This document shows positions 1 to 10,400 of a stretch of 61,411 nt of DNA, piece by piece. This stretch comes from Anaerolineaceae bacterium UBA1415. GTDB lineage: Bacteria; Chloroflexota; Anaerolineae; Anaerolineales; Anaerolineaceae. Within the stretch, counting starts at the first letter, position 1, and each line of letters starts with the position of its first letter. The DNA lies in contig DBPR01000016.1 of assembly GCA_002305635.1 (NCBI GenBank), forward strand, positions 1-61,411. The letters run 5' to 3'. Under the pieces are notes generated by a model. That model saw only the letters and a program-made list of their open reading frames with translations. It was not told the origin of the DNA and ran no database searches. Made by a program: the position numbers and the translations under genes.

Positions 1-12
1 AACACTGTTTTT

Positions 13-2406
13 TCAACGGTCTCTCATGCCCTCAATCCTATGCAAAGGCACATCAATGTAGAAGGTGCTGCCTGATCCTAATTTGCTGTCGACCGATATT
101 GTACCACCATGTTTTTCAACAATTGATTTGGCGATCGAGAGCCCCAGTCCCTGACCTCTGTTTTCAAAATTTTGATCATCGTCCATATGGAAAAAGCGGT
201 TGAATATCCTGGTCTGGTCAAGAGGCGCGATCCCTTTCCCATGGTCTGTTACGCTGAAGTGCATCCAGGAAGCATCTTTCTCGGCCCTGATCAAAACGGT
301 CTCCCCTCTCGGGCTAAATTTGATGGCATTTTCGATCAGATTATAAATTGCCTGCTGCAATAAAACCCGATCAGCAGAAATATATGGCAGCTTGAGCGCG
401 CCAAAATCGGTATTGATCGAGATTTTTTTTTGTTGTGCCTGGCTTTCGAACATGGCGACGGTCTCGTACACCATCTCTTTGAAATCGAAGGTGATGTACA
501 TCAACCCTGCGTCAGCGTCCAGCCGATCCATATCCAGAACATTGCCGACCTGGTGTTTCATGACTTCCAGCCCGCTTTCGATCTGATTGACAAAGCGCAA
601 TTGCTGCTCACTCAGCTTGCCGATATTTTTAATCAACTTAGCGTAGCCGATCATCAGGCGCAGAGGACTGCGCAGGTCATGGCTCACATTCCTGATAAAT
701 TCAACCTTTTCCTGGTTTGCCTGATCGACCCAGTGGTTATCTTTCAGGTAAATTACCGATCCGGTTTCTTTTCCTTCCAGTTTGACCGGCAAAATATCAA
801 CCCGATATTCTTTATCTGATAGATTAATCGTCTTTTCTTTATCAAAGCTGGCTTGCTGCGTTTGCATTAATTCAAGCATTTTCGATTGCGGGATCGTTTT
901 TCTTCCCGCGTGATTTCCAACCAAATCCTGCGCCTGGTTGATCAGGTTTTGCCCGGCAATATTGGAATGGATGACTTCACGGTTTGCGTTAAGCACTAAG
1001 ATCGGGTCATCGATCGCGTTCAACACTTCGTTGAGCCAGGTTTTTTCAGTATGCACCTTAATAATTTTCTGTTTGGTGTTCAAAGCCGCTGTCGCCCGAT
1101 ATGCCAGGCCCTGATAAAACTTAATATCATCGTCACTGAACCATCGGTTTTGTTCAAAACCGACCCAAAGAACACCCTGGGCGGTTTCACTATCCCGCAG
1201 GTGCAGGGCAATCAGAGATTTCGGATAAGGCGTGCCGGGCGTCAGTCCAAAATACTGATCGAGTTTCAGGTCATTCAAGACAAGCTGGTCCTGGTCTGCC
1301 AGTTTTTCAAGCACCATCAGATCGAGATAAGCATAGGTTCGCGCGTGCTCCCCTCGCCCAAGCCGCAGGCGCATTTCCTTTTCGCCCGTCTGGGGATTTA
1401 TATCCACCAGGATCAATCTTGCTGCGCTTGCGTCCTTGGTGAGAGCCGCGTCAAGAATGGTTTTCATCACCAGGTCATAATCCTCATGCGAGTAATTGGA
1501 AGGGTCCAGCGAGAGCAACCGCGATTGCGCGTCATCCCGGGTTTGCAGGCTTTTTCGTAGTTCTTCCAGGGCTTCGCTGATGGCTTGTTCACTGCGTGAG
1601 GTCGAATCCGTCCGGATTTCCTGGCTGTAATCACCTTTTCGAAGCAAAGCTATCTTTTCAAGGATTTCATCCAGCGCGCTGGCATGTTTCGGTTCGTTCA
1701 GGAAATAACGCGGCTTCCATTCCTGAGGCAGAAATCGCAGCAGCAGGATCAGCGCAAGCGAGGTCATGATCAGTTCCGGCAGATGCAAAGCCCACAGGAA
1801 GATCGCTTGCGTTAACACAGCGATCAGATCGCGCAGACCATAAACAAGCGCCAGATTATATTGGTAAAGCATCCAGAAAGGCAAGCCCAACATGCCAGTT
1901 TCAAATAATTTCAGGATCAACGTTTTTGTTGATGAAGCATCCTGATATGATTCGTTCAGCTGGTTGGCGAAGACCAGTACCAGCAGGGGATAATAAAGGA
2001 TCAGGGATAGATCCTGTTTTAAAAACAGCATCATGGCCAGACCGACAAAAGCGGCCAGCAAAACTCCCGCCAAAGGCCCTGCCAGCCCAACAGCAAATAT
2101 GACAGGCAAACTTGCAAATATCGGCATGAGCGGCTGATAGCTTAGACCGTCAAACCCAAGTACCTGACCGTCAAAAGGTCTGGCGTTTATGAAAACCAAA
2201 GGGATCGAGAAAAACAAAAGAATGTAAAACCAACGCGATCTAAAGAAATTCAGATTGGCAGATTTCTTCGCCAGTCGCATCAGAAGCCAGGCTAAGAAGA
2301 AGACAATGACCAAAGGCAACAAAAAAACGCCGACCTTCAACGATGTGGAATTGGTCAGTAGTTCCTCTGCCCAGGGCAGGCAGCGATAAAAAAACAGCCC
2401 ACGCAT
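13..2406 (-). CDS. Membrane-bound sensor histidine kinase (GAF-PAS-HisKA-HATPase)
   Basis: A 797-residue sensor kinase that should autophosphorylate and pass phosphate to a response regulator not found next to it. The first roughly 230 residues hold several hydrophobic helices. They are followed by a short HAMP/linker-like helix, a GAF-like domain (about 310-450), a PAS-like domain beginning at 'LNAIDDPILVLNANREVI', and the dimerisation/H-box segment 'NVSHDLRSPL' with His576 as the likely phosphoacceptor. The catalytic ATPase domain has an N-box ('NLIENAIKFSP') and G-boxes ('DHGKGI', 'GQGLGLSIAK'). It lies 48 bases downstream of cmk but has its own extended -10 promoter ending almost at the ATG. 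The input signal and the partner regulator cannot be told from the sequence. Confidence 0.9.
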   Translation of the reverse strand: MRGLFFYRCLPWAEELLTNSTSLKVGVFLLPLVIVFFLAWLLMRLAKKSANLNFFRSRWFYILLFFSIPLVFINARPFDGQVLGFDGLSYQPLMPIFASLPVIFAVGLAGPLAGVLLAAFVGLAMMLFLKQDLSLILYYPLLVLVFANQLNESYQDASSTKTLILKLFETGMLGLPFWMLYQYNLALVYGLRDLIAVLTQAIFLWALHLPELIMTSLALILLLRFLPQEWKPRYFLNEPKHASALDEILEKIALLRKGDYSQEIRTDSTSRSEQAISEALEELRKSLQTRDDAQSRLLSLDPSNYSHEDYDLVMKTILDAALTKDASAARLILVDINPQTGEKEMRLRLGRGEHARTYAYLDLMVLEKLADQDQLVLNDLKLDQYFGLTPGTPYPKSLIALHLRDSETAQGVLWVGFEQNRWFSDDDIKFYQGLAYRATAALNTKQKIIKVHTEKTWLNEVLNAIDDPILVLNANREVIHSNIAGQNLINQAQDLVGNHAGRKTIPQSKMLELMQTQQASFDKEKTINLSDKEYRVDILPVKLEGKETGSVIYLKDNHWVDQANQEKVEFIRNVSHDLRSPLRLMIGYAKLIKNIGKLSEQQLRFVNQIESGLEVMKHQVGNVLDMDRLDADAGLMYITFDFKEMVYETVAMFESQAQQKKISINTDFGALKLPYISADRVLLQQAIYNLIENAIKFSPRGETVLIRAEKDASWMHFSVTDHGKGIAPLDQTRIFNRFFHMDDDQNFENRGQGLGLSIAKSIVEKHGGTISVDSKLGSGSTFYIDVPLHRIEGMRDR

Positions 2407-2414
2407 AATGATGA

Positions 2415-2423
2415 ATTATAGCA
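2415..2423 (-). promoter_or_regulatory. Extended -10 promoter of the histidine kinase gene
   Basis: On the minus strand the sequence reads TGCTATAAT, an extended -10 element with a perfect TATAAT. The expected start site is about 7 bases downstream, at or next to the ATG at 2406, so the transcript would be leaderless or nearly so. No convincing -35 is seen at 17 bases. Confidence 0.5.
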
Positions 2424-2454
2424 TGGGCATCTGTTTTACAATCTTAAAAGCTAT

Positions 2455-3153
2455 TTACTTTTGTTGGATCAATCTCAAAACGTGCTCAACAACTTCGTAT
2501 ACAGTCATCTTGTCCGAATCAACAATGATCGCGTCGTCAGCCGGCTTCAAAGGCGCGACCGCACGACCTGAATCGATCTGATCACGGTGCCGCAACGATT
2601 CCAAAACCTCATCGTAGGAAACCTTCTTCCCGCGACTCAAGTCTTCAATATACCTTCGCTGCGCCCTGACTTCCACGCTTGCGTCCAGATAGATCTTTAG
2701 ATCCGCGTCTGGCAGCACCACTGTGCCAATATCACGCCCGATCATGACGATATTACCTTTTTCGCCAATTTTCCGCTGCAGATCTGTCATCGCCGTACGC
2801 ACGCGGGGATAGACTGAGACCTCCGAAACGACCTGATTGACAGCAGGGGTTCGGATATCCCAGGTGTGATCTTCCCCTTCGATCAGAACAGTAAACTGTC
2901 GGTTATCCTCATGCTCGGCAGGCAGGATATCGATCTGAACGCGCTCCGCCAGTTGGCTGACTGCCTCTTCATTGAAAACATCGATCCCCTCTTTCAGTGC
3001 CTGAAATGCCACCGCCCGGTACATGATCCCGGTATCGAGGCAAATATAACCAAGCTGATTAGAGATCAGGGTGCCTATCGTTGATTTACCCGACGCTGCA
3101 GGGCCGTCGATTGCAATTACTTTTGGGACGTTGTTGAAAGATTTTTCGCTCAT
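2455..3153 (-). CDS. cmk: Cytidylate kinase
   Basis: A 232-residue cytosolic enzyme phosphorylating CMP and dCMP with ATP. The P-loop 'GPAASGKST' lies near the N-terminus, preceded by 'VIAIDG'. The NMP-binding part contains 'LDTGIMYRAVAF', and 'GRDIGTVVLPDADLKIYL' is the conserved substrate/core segment. The lid has 'RAQRRYIE' and the C-terminal half contains 'RDQIDSGRAVAPLKPADD', all typical of bacterial Cmk. The length matches the family. The gene starts one base after the stop of the upstream membrane glycosyltransferase-like gene, so it is probably cotranscribed with the surface glycan genes. Confidence 0.97.
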   Translation of the reverse strand: MSEKSFNNVPKVIAIDGPAASGKSTIGTLISNQLGYICLDTGIMYRAVAFQALKEGIDVFNEEAVSQLAERVQIDILPAEHEDNRQFTVLIEGEDHTWDIRTPAVNQVVSEVSVYPRVRTAMTDLQRKIGEKGNIVMIGRDIGTVVLPDADLKIYLDASVEVRAQRRYIEDLSRGKKVSYDEVLESLRHRDQIDSGRAVAPLKPADDAIIVDSDKMTVYEVVEHVLRLIQQK

Positions 3154-3154
3154 T

Positions 3155-4864
3155 TTATTGGTTCGCTCCTGTGAAGAGAGAGGTTTTTATCCACAATACA
3201 GCCTTTTGATCAATATAGTTCGTTTTGCCACCAGGCAATCCCTTGAGGTAGCCAATAATGCCGCCCGTTTTCCAGTCCACCGATCGTTCAAGAACGATGT
3301 TCATGCCTCGGTAATCCACATCGATGCTTGGTAGTTCCGAACTGCGGGAAAGCACAAGGGTCGCTCCTGATTGGGGCGAAAAAGTTGAAAACTCCTGAAA
3401 GTACCATCCAAGATGTTCGGGCAGATCGACCAGCTGATAAAAGCCAAGCTGAGCAAGGTTTCTCCCGGTCAAATTGAACTCATCGAAAACCTCGCTGAAA
3501 GTGTCATTGGGCATGAAAACACTTTTGCCAAGAAATTCATTGACCCGATATGGTTGATCAACGCCGATGCCGCGATAGAGACTGGAAAGATTCAAGACAG
3601 CCAGTAAGAACAATAAGCTGATCAACATGACTTTTCCAACATTCTTATCTGGCAGCGCAAATTTGGCAAGCCACCAGCTTGAGGCCAGAAGGATCAGGCC
3701 AGCAAGAATGATCAAGGCAATACTTGTAAACTGAGGCGTTCCAAAATTCAAAACAGCGAGGCGTCTCAAATTCATCGCGATGAAACCAAGCAAGGCCAGG
3801 GTAAAGACAGAAATGGTCAAATTGAGGAAGTTGAAACCCTCTTTTGCCAGCTTGATCTCAGCGAGAGCATCCGCAGAAACGATGAGCAAAAACAGCACAG
3901 GCAGCATCAGCATCTCAAAGCTGGAACGGCTGACAAGCATGGCGTATGTCAGCAAAATAATTATCAGAAGACCAAAAAAGCCAACCTGCTTTTCATCCAG
4001 AGCGGCAACTTTTCTGATCAATTGCAGGAAGTACAGCACGATGAAGAGCAAATTGTGCGCAAGCAGCAGATAGATGGGATGATAGAACGGTTTCTCGAAG
4101 CCTTGCGTAAATTGCTGGAAGAAGCCTACAAAACTGCTTCCCGCTCCTCCCAAACCCTGGGGTTCCAATAAAAATGAGGTCGAGAAAAGAAAAACAGTGA
4201 CCAGAAAGACCAGTACCAGATCAAATCGCATCAAGTTTTTTAGATCAAAGTGAGTCTTCAATGCTTCAAGCGCTTTTTCTTCAAGGAATAAACGGGCCAG
4301 AAGGTAAGCAATGCCAGGAATTAAGAGAGTGTTCCAAAAAGCAGCGCCACTTAAGAACGCGATTGCGAGAAAGACAGCGCTCAGGTAAGGCTTTTTAAGT
4401 TTCAGGAAGGTCAAAACCCATATAATGCCACCAACAGCAAAAACACCTGGGTTGATCGCCCTTGAGAAGGTCACAAAAACAGGGTTTAATGCCAGCAAAA
4501 AGCTCAGGATCAGGCTGGCTTTCTTACCCATCAGATCCTTCCAAAACCAGGGGATCACGATTATCGATGCGCCAAACAGTGCGGGCCAGATACGGGATAG
4601 AAGATTGCCTGAACCAAAGAGAAAAAATAACAAGGTTGTCACACCAGTATAAGCCGGCGCGGTGCTTGTCTCTTGCGTCACACCTCGGGTAGCCAGCAGA
4701 GCGTTATGGCTCAGGATCAGTTCACTCTCCGTGAATCTTGCCTGATTAAGGAGAATAACTCTCACAAAAATGCCTAAGATGAGAGCAATGATTAGCAAGA
4801 AAGCCTGCCTATCCTGGCTTGAGGTTTTTATTTTCTCTAATTCTTTAGTTGATTCTTGTATCAA
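3155..4864 (-). CDS. Polytopic membrane protein, GT-C glycosyltransferase-like
   Basis: A 569-residue protein with about 11-13 predicted membrane helices and a soluble C-terminal tail, the layout of GT-C enzymes that move sugars from polyprenyl-phosphate donors outside the membrane. The first loop carries acidic residues ('ARFTESELI') where GT39/GT83 enzymes hold their catalytic acid, but the match is weak. The start is TTG at 4864. The bases TTGA contain both this start codon and the TGA stop of the preceding gene, and an AGG-rich ribosome site lies about 6 bases upstream, so translational coupling is likely. The sugar and the acceptor are unknown. Confidence 0.65.
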   Translation of the reverse strand: MIQESTKELEKIKTSSQDRQAFLLIIALILGIFVRVILLNQARFTESELILSHNALLATRGVTQETSTAPAYTGVTTLLFFLFGSGNLLSRIWPALFGASIIVIPWFWKDLMGKKASLILSFLLALNPVFVTFSRAINPGVFAVGGIIWVLTFLKLKKPYLSAVFLAIAFLSGAAFWNTLLIPGIAYLLARLFLEEKALEALKTHFDLKNLMRFDLVLVFLVTVFLFSTSFLLEPQGLGGAGSSFVGFFQQFTQGFEKPFYHPIYLLLAHNLLFIVLYFLQLIRKVAALDEKQVGFFGLLIIILLTYAMLVSRSSFEMLMLPVLFLLIVSADALAEIKLAKEGFNFLNLTISVFTLALLGFIAMNLRRLAVLNFGTPQFTSIALIILAGLILLASSWWLAKFALPDKNVGKVMLISLLFLLAVLNLSSLYRGIGVDQPYRVNEFLGKSVFMPNDTFSEVFDEFNLTGRNLAQLGFYQLVDLPEHLGWYFQEFSTFSPQSGATLVLSRSSELPSIDVDYRGMNIVLERSVDWKTGGIIGYLKGLPGGKTNYIDQKAVLWIKTSLFTGANQ

Positions 4865-7494
4865 GGCTGCCTCACCTCATAAATATCGACGCTGTTTGTA
4901 TCAAAGACTTTGACCAGGTTCGCCTCAAATTTAGATTCGTCAACCATGTAGGTTTGTCTTTCCAACTCACCAACGACAATATAACGAATATTATACATGT
5001 CGATCACTGTTTTGGCTTTTTCCCAACTGGCTGTGCTGTAAAGTTCCCGAAGGTCATTTTGCCGCGAACCTATTTCGGTGTAGCCGCCGCGCCATTGCGA
5101 TTCATGCCCGACCCAACCCAGCACGGTTGGCATCCCAGAGAAGGTTGAGATCATATTGTAGGTTGTATAGCTGCCGCCCGTATCCGAGACCGCTTCAGCC
5201 ATGACGCCCAAAGGAGCTTTCTGCAACCAGGCAGCTGCTAACATTTCATCCGGCGAATAGAGATAAAAATCCTGTTTTCCATCCAGTGAGTAACCGTCCC
5301 GAGGCGCGAAACCCTCTGTTTTGTTCCACAGCTCAATGGCGGGATAGATCAAGCCAACGAAAATGGCAGCAGCACAAATCACGCCCAAAGCAGCTTTTTT
5401 CTGCTTTTTAATAAAATTGGTAATAAACCAGAGAATGAAAAGAACAGGGATCAACAATAACAGATAATCGAGGAAATTGCTGCCAAAGGCCTTTGCCAAG
5501 CTTATTTCCCTTTGATGGATCGAAAATCCAAGTCCAAGCAATGCAATAGCTGCGATCAATACAGCAAAAAGGCGGTTCCAGCGCCCTTTGGCCTCAACAA
5601 GCAGATCACCCAGGCCAAAACTGACCGCCAGCGACCACACGATCCAGGCCTGGAAATAAAACTTGAAGATCGTGTTCATCCTGGTCGCGAATTGATCTTT
5701 CAGGTAGATAAACTCTGGCACGATCACCAGCAAAGCCCCCAGCAGGATCAGCATCAGGATGAAAGCCTGCGGTCTGGCAGTTTGAGTGACAGGCTCCGCC
5801 TTGTCCTCCGAAGTTGTTTCAACGGATTTTGGAAGTTTTTCCAGGAGTTGATCCAGCGCCAGCCAGGCCAAAACCAGCAGGCTCACAAAAGCAGCAGGCG
5901 CTTTTAGGCGCGCAAGCAGACTTTCCTTGAGCAGCTGCGGGCTTGATTCTGCCCCCTGCAATGAATTCAGCAATTGACCCAGATTTTCCATGCGGCCGGC
6001 CAGCAACCCCATCCCCCAGCCAACCATGAACAAAAAGAAAACAAGCACCAGGCTTAGCAGCAGGGCGTTCAAACCTGGGAAACGTTTCATTTTTATCTGG
6101 CGATAGACCAGCCAAACAAAGATCATCGCGAGCAAAGGCCCGAACATCGTCCAGAGTTGGATTCCACTGGTGAAAAATGCCAGGCTTGGCAAGATGCCGC
6201 CTGCCTGCGAAGCGAAACTCAGGTAAAAAGGCAGGTAGGCGAGGATGCTCAAGACTCCTCCAACCAGACCGAACAACAGCAATTGCCAGAAGTGCTTGAC
6301 CTGCCAACCAGTCTTACGCACACCCGTCCAGACCAATGCAAAGGCGATCAGCAGCAAATAGAAGGGGAAATCCCAGGTATTCAAAAACGCAATACCGCCT
6401 AAGGTGATGACCGCCAGGGAAATATTAAGGATATTGAACGATATTTTTCGCCCGAAAACCTTCGTTTCTTTATCCCAACCGCCCAGAAAAGCATTGAACG
6501 CCATGGCGATTGCCAGGATCACGAAGGGCATGCCCAGCAAATGAGGATGAATATCCGAGAGCAAAAAGGTAAAAAACGGAAATTCATCGATGATCTCTAT
6601 ACTTGAGCCATTCAGGCGATAGTCCTGCAAAACGCGACTGGCCTGCCACCAGGACCACCCGCCCCGGTTTGGAAACCAGGAAAAGGAGGTTGGTTCAGTA
6701 GTTAGCGCGGGTAAATTAATTATCTGCGACACTTTTTCGCCAAGTAATCCTCTGGCATGCAAAACATCCAGCAGGCCAAACCAGTTCGATACGATCAGGA
6801 GCGTGATCGGCGCAAGCAGCGCGAGATAATAAACTCGTCGCCTTATTACGTTTGACGCATTCACGCTTAAATTGCGCATTGACAAAAATTCCCATACCAA
6901 TCCGTAAGCAGCAAGAGCAGTCATCCCAAACCATAAGGCGGAAACCAGGTTGTAACCAACCGATGACGCAACCCCACTGACACGGATCAACAAAGCTGAG
7001 AGGACATATCCAAAATAGTAATAAGAAATACTGTAACCTGAGAGCCAGGGATCATGCGGTGGAAATCCAGGCGATTTCAGGATGGCATTAATAAACGCCA
7101 TTTCCATGAACTTTTCAGTATGAATGATCTCAGGATTTGTAGATCGAACAAAAGCCCAAAACGCGAAAGCGATCAAGAATACGAGCTCACTCGCGATCAG
7201 AAATTTCTTTATTTTTTTTACTTGTGCCCTAAGTTGGTCGAAACCCATTTTCTTTAAGAAAAAGAGGTTTACCAAAGCAAGCAGTCCCAGCGCGACCAGC
7301 GCAGCGGGCAGATCGTTCCTCAGCAAACCGAGCGTCACCAACCACCAATCTACAAAGCCCCACAGCAACAAACCTAAGATCTTGGAAAGAAAGACTCCCT
7401 TTGAGCGCAATTTCTGAAATACGGAGATCGTTATCGGCAGGTTGATCAGACCAAGCGCCTGGGTCAAAAGGTACCACTTCAGAAGATCAATCAT
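4861..7494 (-). CDS. DUF2298 (YYY-type) integral membrane protein
   Basis: An 877-residue, strongly hydrophobic protein with well over ten membrane helices. It carries the marks of the DUF2298 family described in Chloroflexota and archaea: 'HDPWLSGYSISYYYFGYVL', then 'DEFPFFTFLLSDIHPHL', then 'RMNTIFKFYFQAW'. The family is treated as GT-C-like and is probably involved in transfer of lipid-linked sugars, but its biochemistry is not established. The C-terminal roughly 130 residues form a soluble domain. The start overlaps the end of the 1759-residue gene by 8 bases and the stop overlaps the next start, so the genes are tightly coupled. The C-terminal half of the upstream gene is a second member of the same family, suggesting an old duplication. 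Confidence 0.85.
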   Translation of the reverse strand: MIDLLKWYLLTQALGLINLPITISVFQKLRSKGVFLSKILGLLLWGFVDWWLVTLGLLRNDLPAALVALGLLALVNLFFLKKMGFDQLRAQVKKIKKFLIASELVFLIAFAFWAFVRSTNPEIIHTEKFMEMAFINAILKSPGFPPHDPWLSGYSISYYYFGYVLSALLIRVSGVASSVGYNLVSALWFGMTALAAYGLVWEFLSMRNLSVNASNVIRRRVYYLALLAPITLLIVSNWFGLLDVLHARGLLGEKVSQIINLPALTTEPTSFSWFPNRGGWSWWQASRVLQDYRLNGSSIEIIDEFPFFTFLLSDIHPHLLGMPFVILAIAMAFNAFLGGWDKETKVFGRKISFNILNISLAVITLGGIAFLNTWDFPFYLLLIAFALVWTGVRKTGWQVKHFWQLLLFGLVGGVLSILAYLPFYLSFASQAGGILPSLAFFTSGIQLWTMFGPLLAMIFVWLVYRQIKMKRFPGLNALLLSLVLVFFLFMVGWGMGLLAGRMENLGQLLNSLQGAESSPQLLKESLLARLKAPAAFVSLLVLAWLALDQLLEKLPKSVETTSEDKAEPVTQTARPQAFILMLILLGALLVIVPEFIYLKDQFATRMNTIFKFYFQAWIVWSLAVSFGLGDLLVEAKGRWNRLFAVLIAAIALLGLGFSIHQREISLAKAFGSNFLDYLLLLIPVLFILWFITNFIKKQKKAALGVICAAAIFVGLIYPAIELWNKTEGFAPRDGYSLDGKQDFYLYSPDEMLAAAWLQKAPLGVMAEAVSDTGGSYTTYNMISTFSGMPTVLGWVGHESQWRGGYTEIGSRQNDLRELYSTASWEKAKTVIDMYNIRYIVVGELERQTYMVDESKFEANLVKVFDTNSVDIYEVRQP

Positions 7495-10400
7495 TTTGAA
7501 TTACCTCATAAATCGCAGTGCCCGCGTCCCGATAAACCTCTTTCCACAACAAGCCGTCCCAGGCAAGGAACTTATCCAGGCCAGCGTAAGAATACATGGC
7601 CACTTCCTGTTGACCCACGATAATATATTTTACGTGATAGCGCTCAAGAAAATCTTTCACAAATTCCTGGTCACCGCTTTCGTAAAAGGCATTGACCTCA
7701 TCGACAAGGTTTTGAACCGAGTTATCCTGCAAAATAGCCCGCTGCTGGCGTTGGTGATAATTCCAACCGACCACGCCAGGCAAGCCGGTATAGATGGTAA
7801 AACGATTGCCCCATCGGTACTCGTACGCCTGAGCCTCAACGATGACAGGCGAACCTTCAACATGATCCTGCAGCCACTGGATCGCGCGATAGTCCTGAGC
7901 CAGATCCATATCGATCCCATTCATGTTGTAAACAGATGTTTCCATGTATTTCATGCCGTCCAGGGTCTTTGGCGCAGTCTGACTCATACGGTCGGTCATC
8001 TTATCCTGGCTCGCCAGCACAGGGAAAAGCAAAGCGATAAACACGAGGATGAAGAGCGGGATCTGGAAGAGATACTGACGGCTCGGCCTCCAGGTCGGCA
8101 TATCTTTGATCAGCGTTACCAGCGCCAACCCTAAAGGCAAAGTAAGCAGCATCCAGGCCTGATGATAGAGCTTGAAAACCACATTCATACGCCCGACATC
8201 GCCAACCAGATAGACCAATTCGACCACGATCGTCAGCAGCAAGCCAGTCCCAATCATGAAAAACGCCAGTCGCTTGGCATCGTTTTTTGTAATGATCAAC
8301 AGGAATAACGCCACAGTCGCCAGCGGAACCGCGATAAGGGCGATCTTCACTTTTAAGATCAGCAAAGCAATTAAAAGCGTCCCAATCCCAGCCGCAAAGC
8401 CGATCAGAAAATGCTTCTTTTTCATCCATACCGGCAGTTGTGACATCCTGGTTGTTGCCAGCCAGTGATACAGCTCCCAGGCGAACCACCACGCGATCAG
8501 GAAGAGGATCAGACCCCAATGCAGCAGATAAGACCAGATCGGGGTTCTGGGCCCTTCCCAGAAGCCAACACTGTTGTAACCAGGGAAAAAGTTATGATTA
8601 AACTGATAATAAAGCAAACGACTTGATCCAATAAAAATAAGAACGCCAATGGCAGGCAGGATCGCTTTTCGCAGCAATTTTGGCAGCATTTCACCCTTGA
8701 TCGCGGGCAATTCCCGCCAACTCACATAGCCCAATACGACCAGATTGAAAACCGCAAAAGTGATGTAATCCCAGGTGTTGGTGGGCTGCAATGCGCCTAC
8801 GACCATAGCGCCGACAAAGAGGATCGGCACCGCGGCACTGATAAGTTTTTTCCAATCCAGTTCACCTTTCCACTTTGACATGACCAGCGATAATCCCCAG
8901 CCTAAAGCTGCCAAGACGATCGGCATGGCGATCAAATGAGCATGAAAATCGGCATAAAGAAATGTAAAGAACGGAAACTCAGTAATCGGCTCCCCTGGGA
9001 TCGTTCGGCTGGGATTCCAATACCAGCTCCCTGAACCTATCGGCAATTGAACGCCACTTTTCAGCGCAGGAATGCCTTTAAACACCCAGGCAATATATTG
9101 AAAAACATTGGCCTGGTTAAGATCAGCGCCATTAGACCCCAGAATCGCCAGTCCATCGCTAAGCACCTTAATCGTGCCCAGGTTTCCCAGCAAAGCCAAA
9201 AGAAGGCAGCTCACGATGCCGCCCCAGAAAGGCAAAATGGAAGCTGGAGCAGCTTCGTTTTCAGAATCTTTTCTGGATAAAACAAACCAGGTCAGGTTCC
9301 ATCCGAACGAGAAGGCAGCCGCCACCAGCATCGCGTACCACAATGCCAGGCAGATGTTATAAGCCACCGCCGGTACGATGCCAAGCAATTTGATCGGCAA
9401 GGCGACCAGCACCTGCCCATAATAGTAATAATTAATGAAACCACCCGCGAACCAGGGATCGTAAGCAGGGAAGGTGCTGCTCTTAATGACCGCGTTGAGA
9501 TAGCTGAAATCCATCGGCTTTTCGCCACCGCGCCAGGGATGCCACAGATCCGGGTTGTTATATCGGATCCATAAGAAGAATAGAAAAGCGACCAGGAAGA
9601 CAATTTCCTCAATTAAGATCAGTTTCCATCTGTCTTTTATTTCTTCCTGCAGCTTCTTAGGGTTAAAACCTGACACCGCAATTGAAATTATCGCAATCGC
9701 AAGCAAAACATAAAGAAGCAAATTTCGGGTAACTTCAATTTTTAGCGAACCGAGGTTGAAGGCCAGAAGCGCGAACAACAAAAGTCCGACAATGCGGGCA
9801 AAAGCGTAGCCCTTGTCATTCAACCCAGGGAATGCCAGCATTACGATCGGGAAAACGACCCATCCAAGCGCCAAGAAGAAGAGGTACAAAGCCACCACGC
9901 CGAACCACGGCCATTTATTTAAGACAGATTCGCGATTGAATAGCTCTGACCATGTTCCCCCAGCTTGTTGTACCGCAACTTCCTCATCCGTCAGCATCAG
10001 GTCTGAATTGCCGGACTGGCTTTGCGGTTTATACTCATCCATCTGTTTGGGTGTCAAAGGCAAAGCCTTGCTGACATCAACCTCATTTAATATTTTCAAC
10101 AGCCGTTCTGAATCAAAATGTTCATTTTTTCTGAATATCAAGACCTTGGGGTGGTCATAGACCGAAAATGCCTCTTCCGCGTACTGGTCATTAAATTCCC
10201 AGGACCCTAAGCGTGGATAGGAAGTGAAGGTTTTGATCAGATCGAAACCAAAGTCAGTGTTTATTTTCTCCGCTTCAGCCTCATAATAACAAACCACCGT
10301 ATCCATATCGTCAGGACAATTGAGCAGTTCCCGATAAAAATGAGTGGTCATTGGATATTTCTCAGGCGCGCGAGGGATCGTTCCAAACTGTCGGTTGGAG

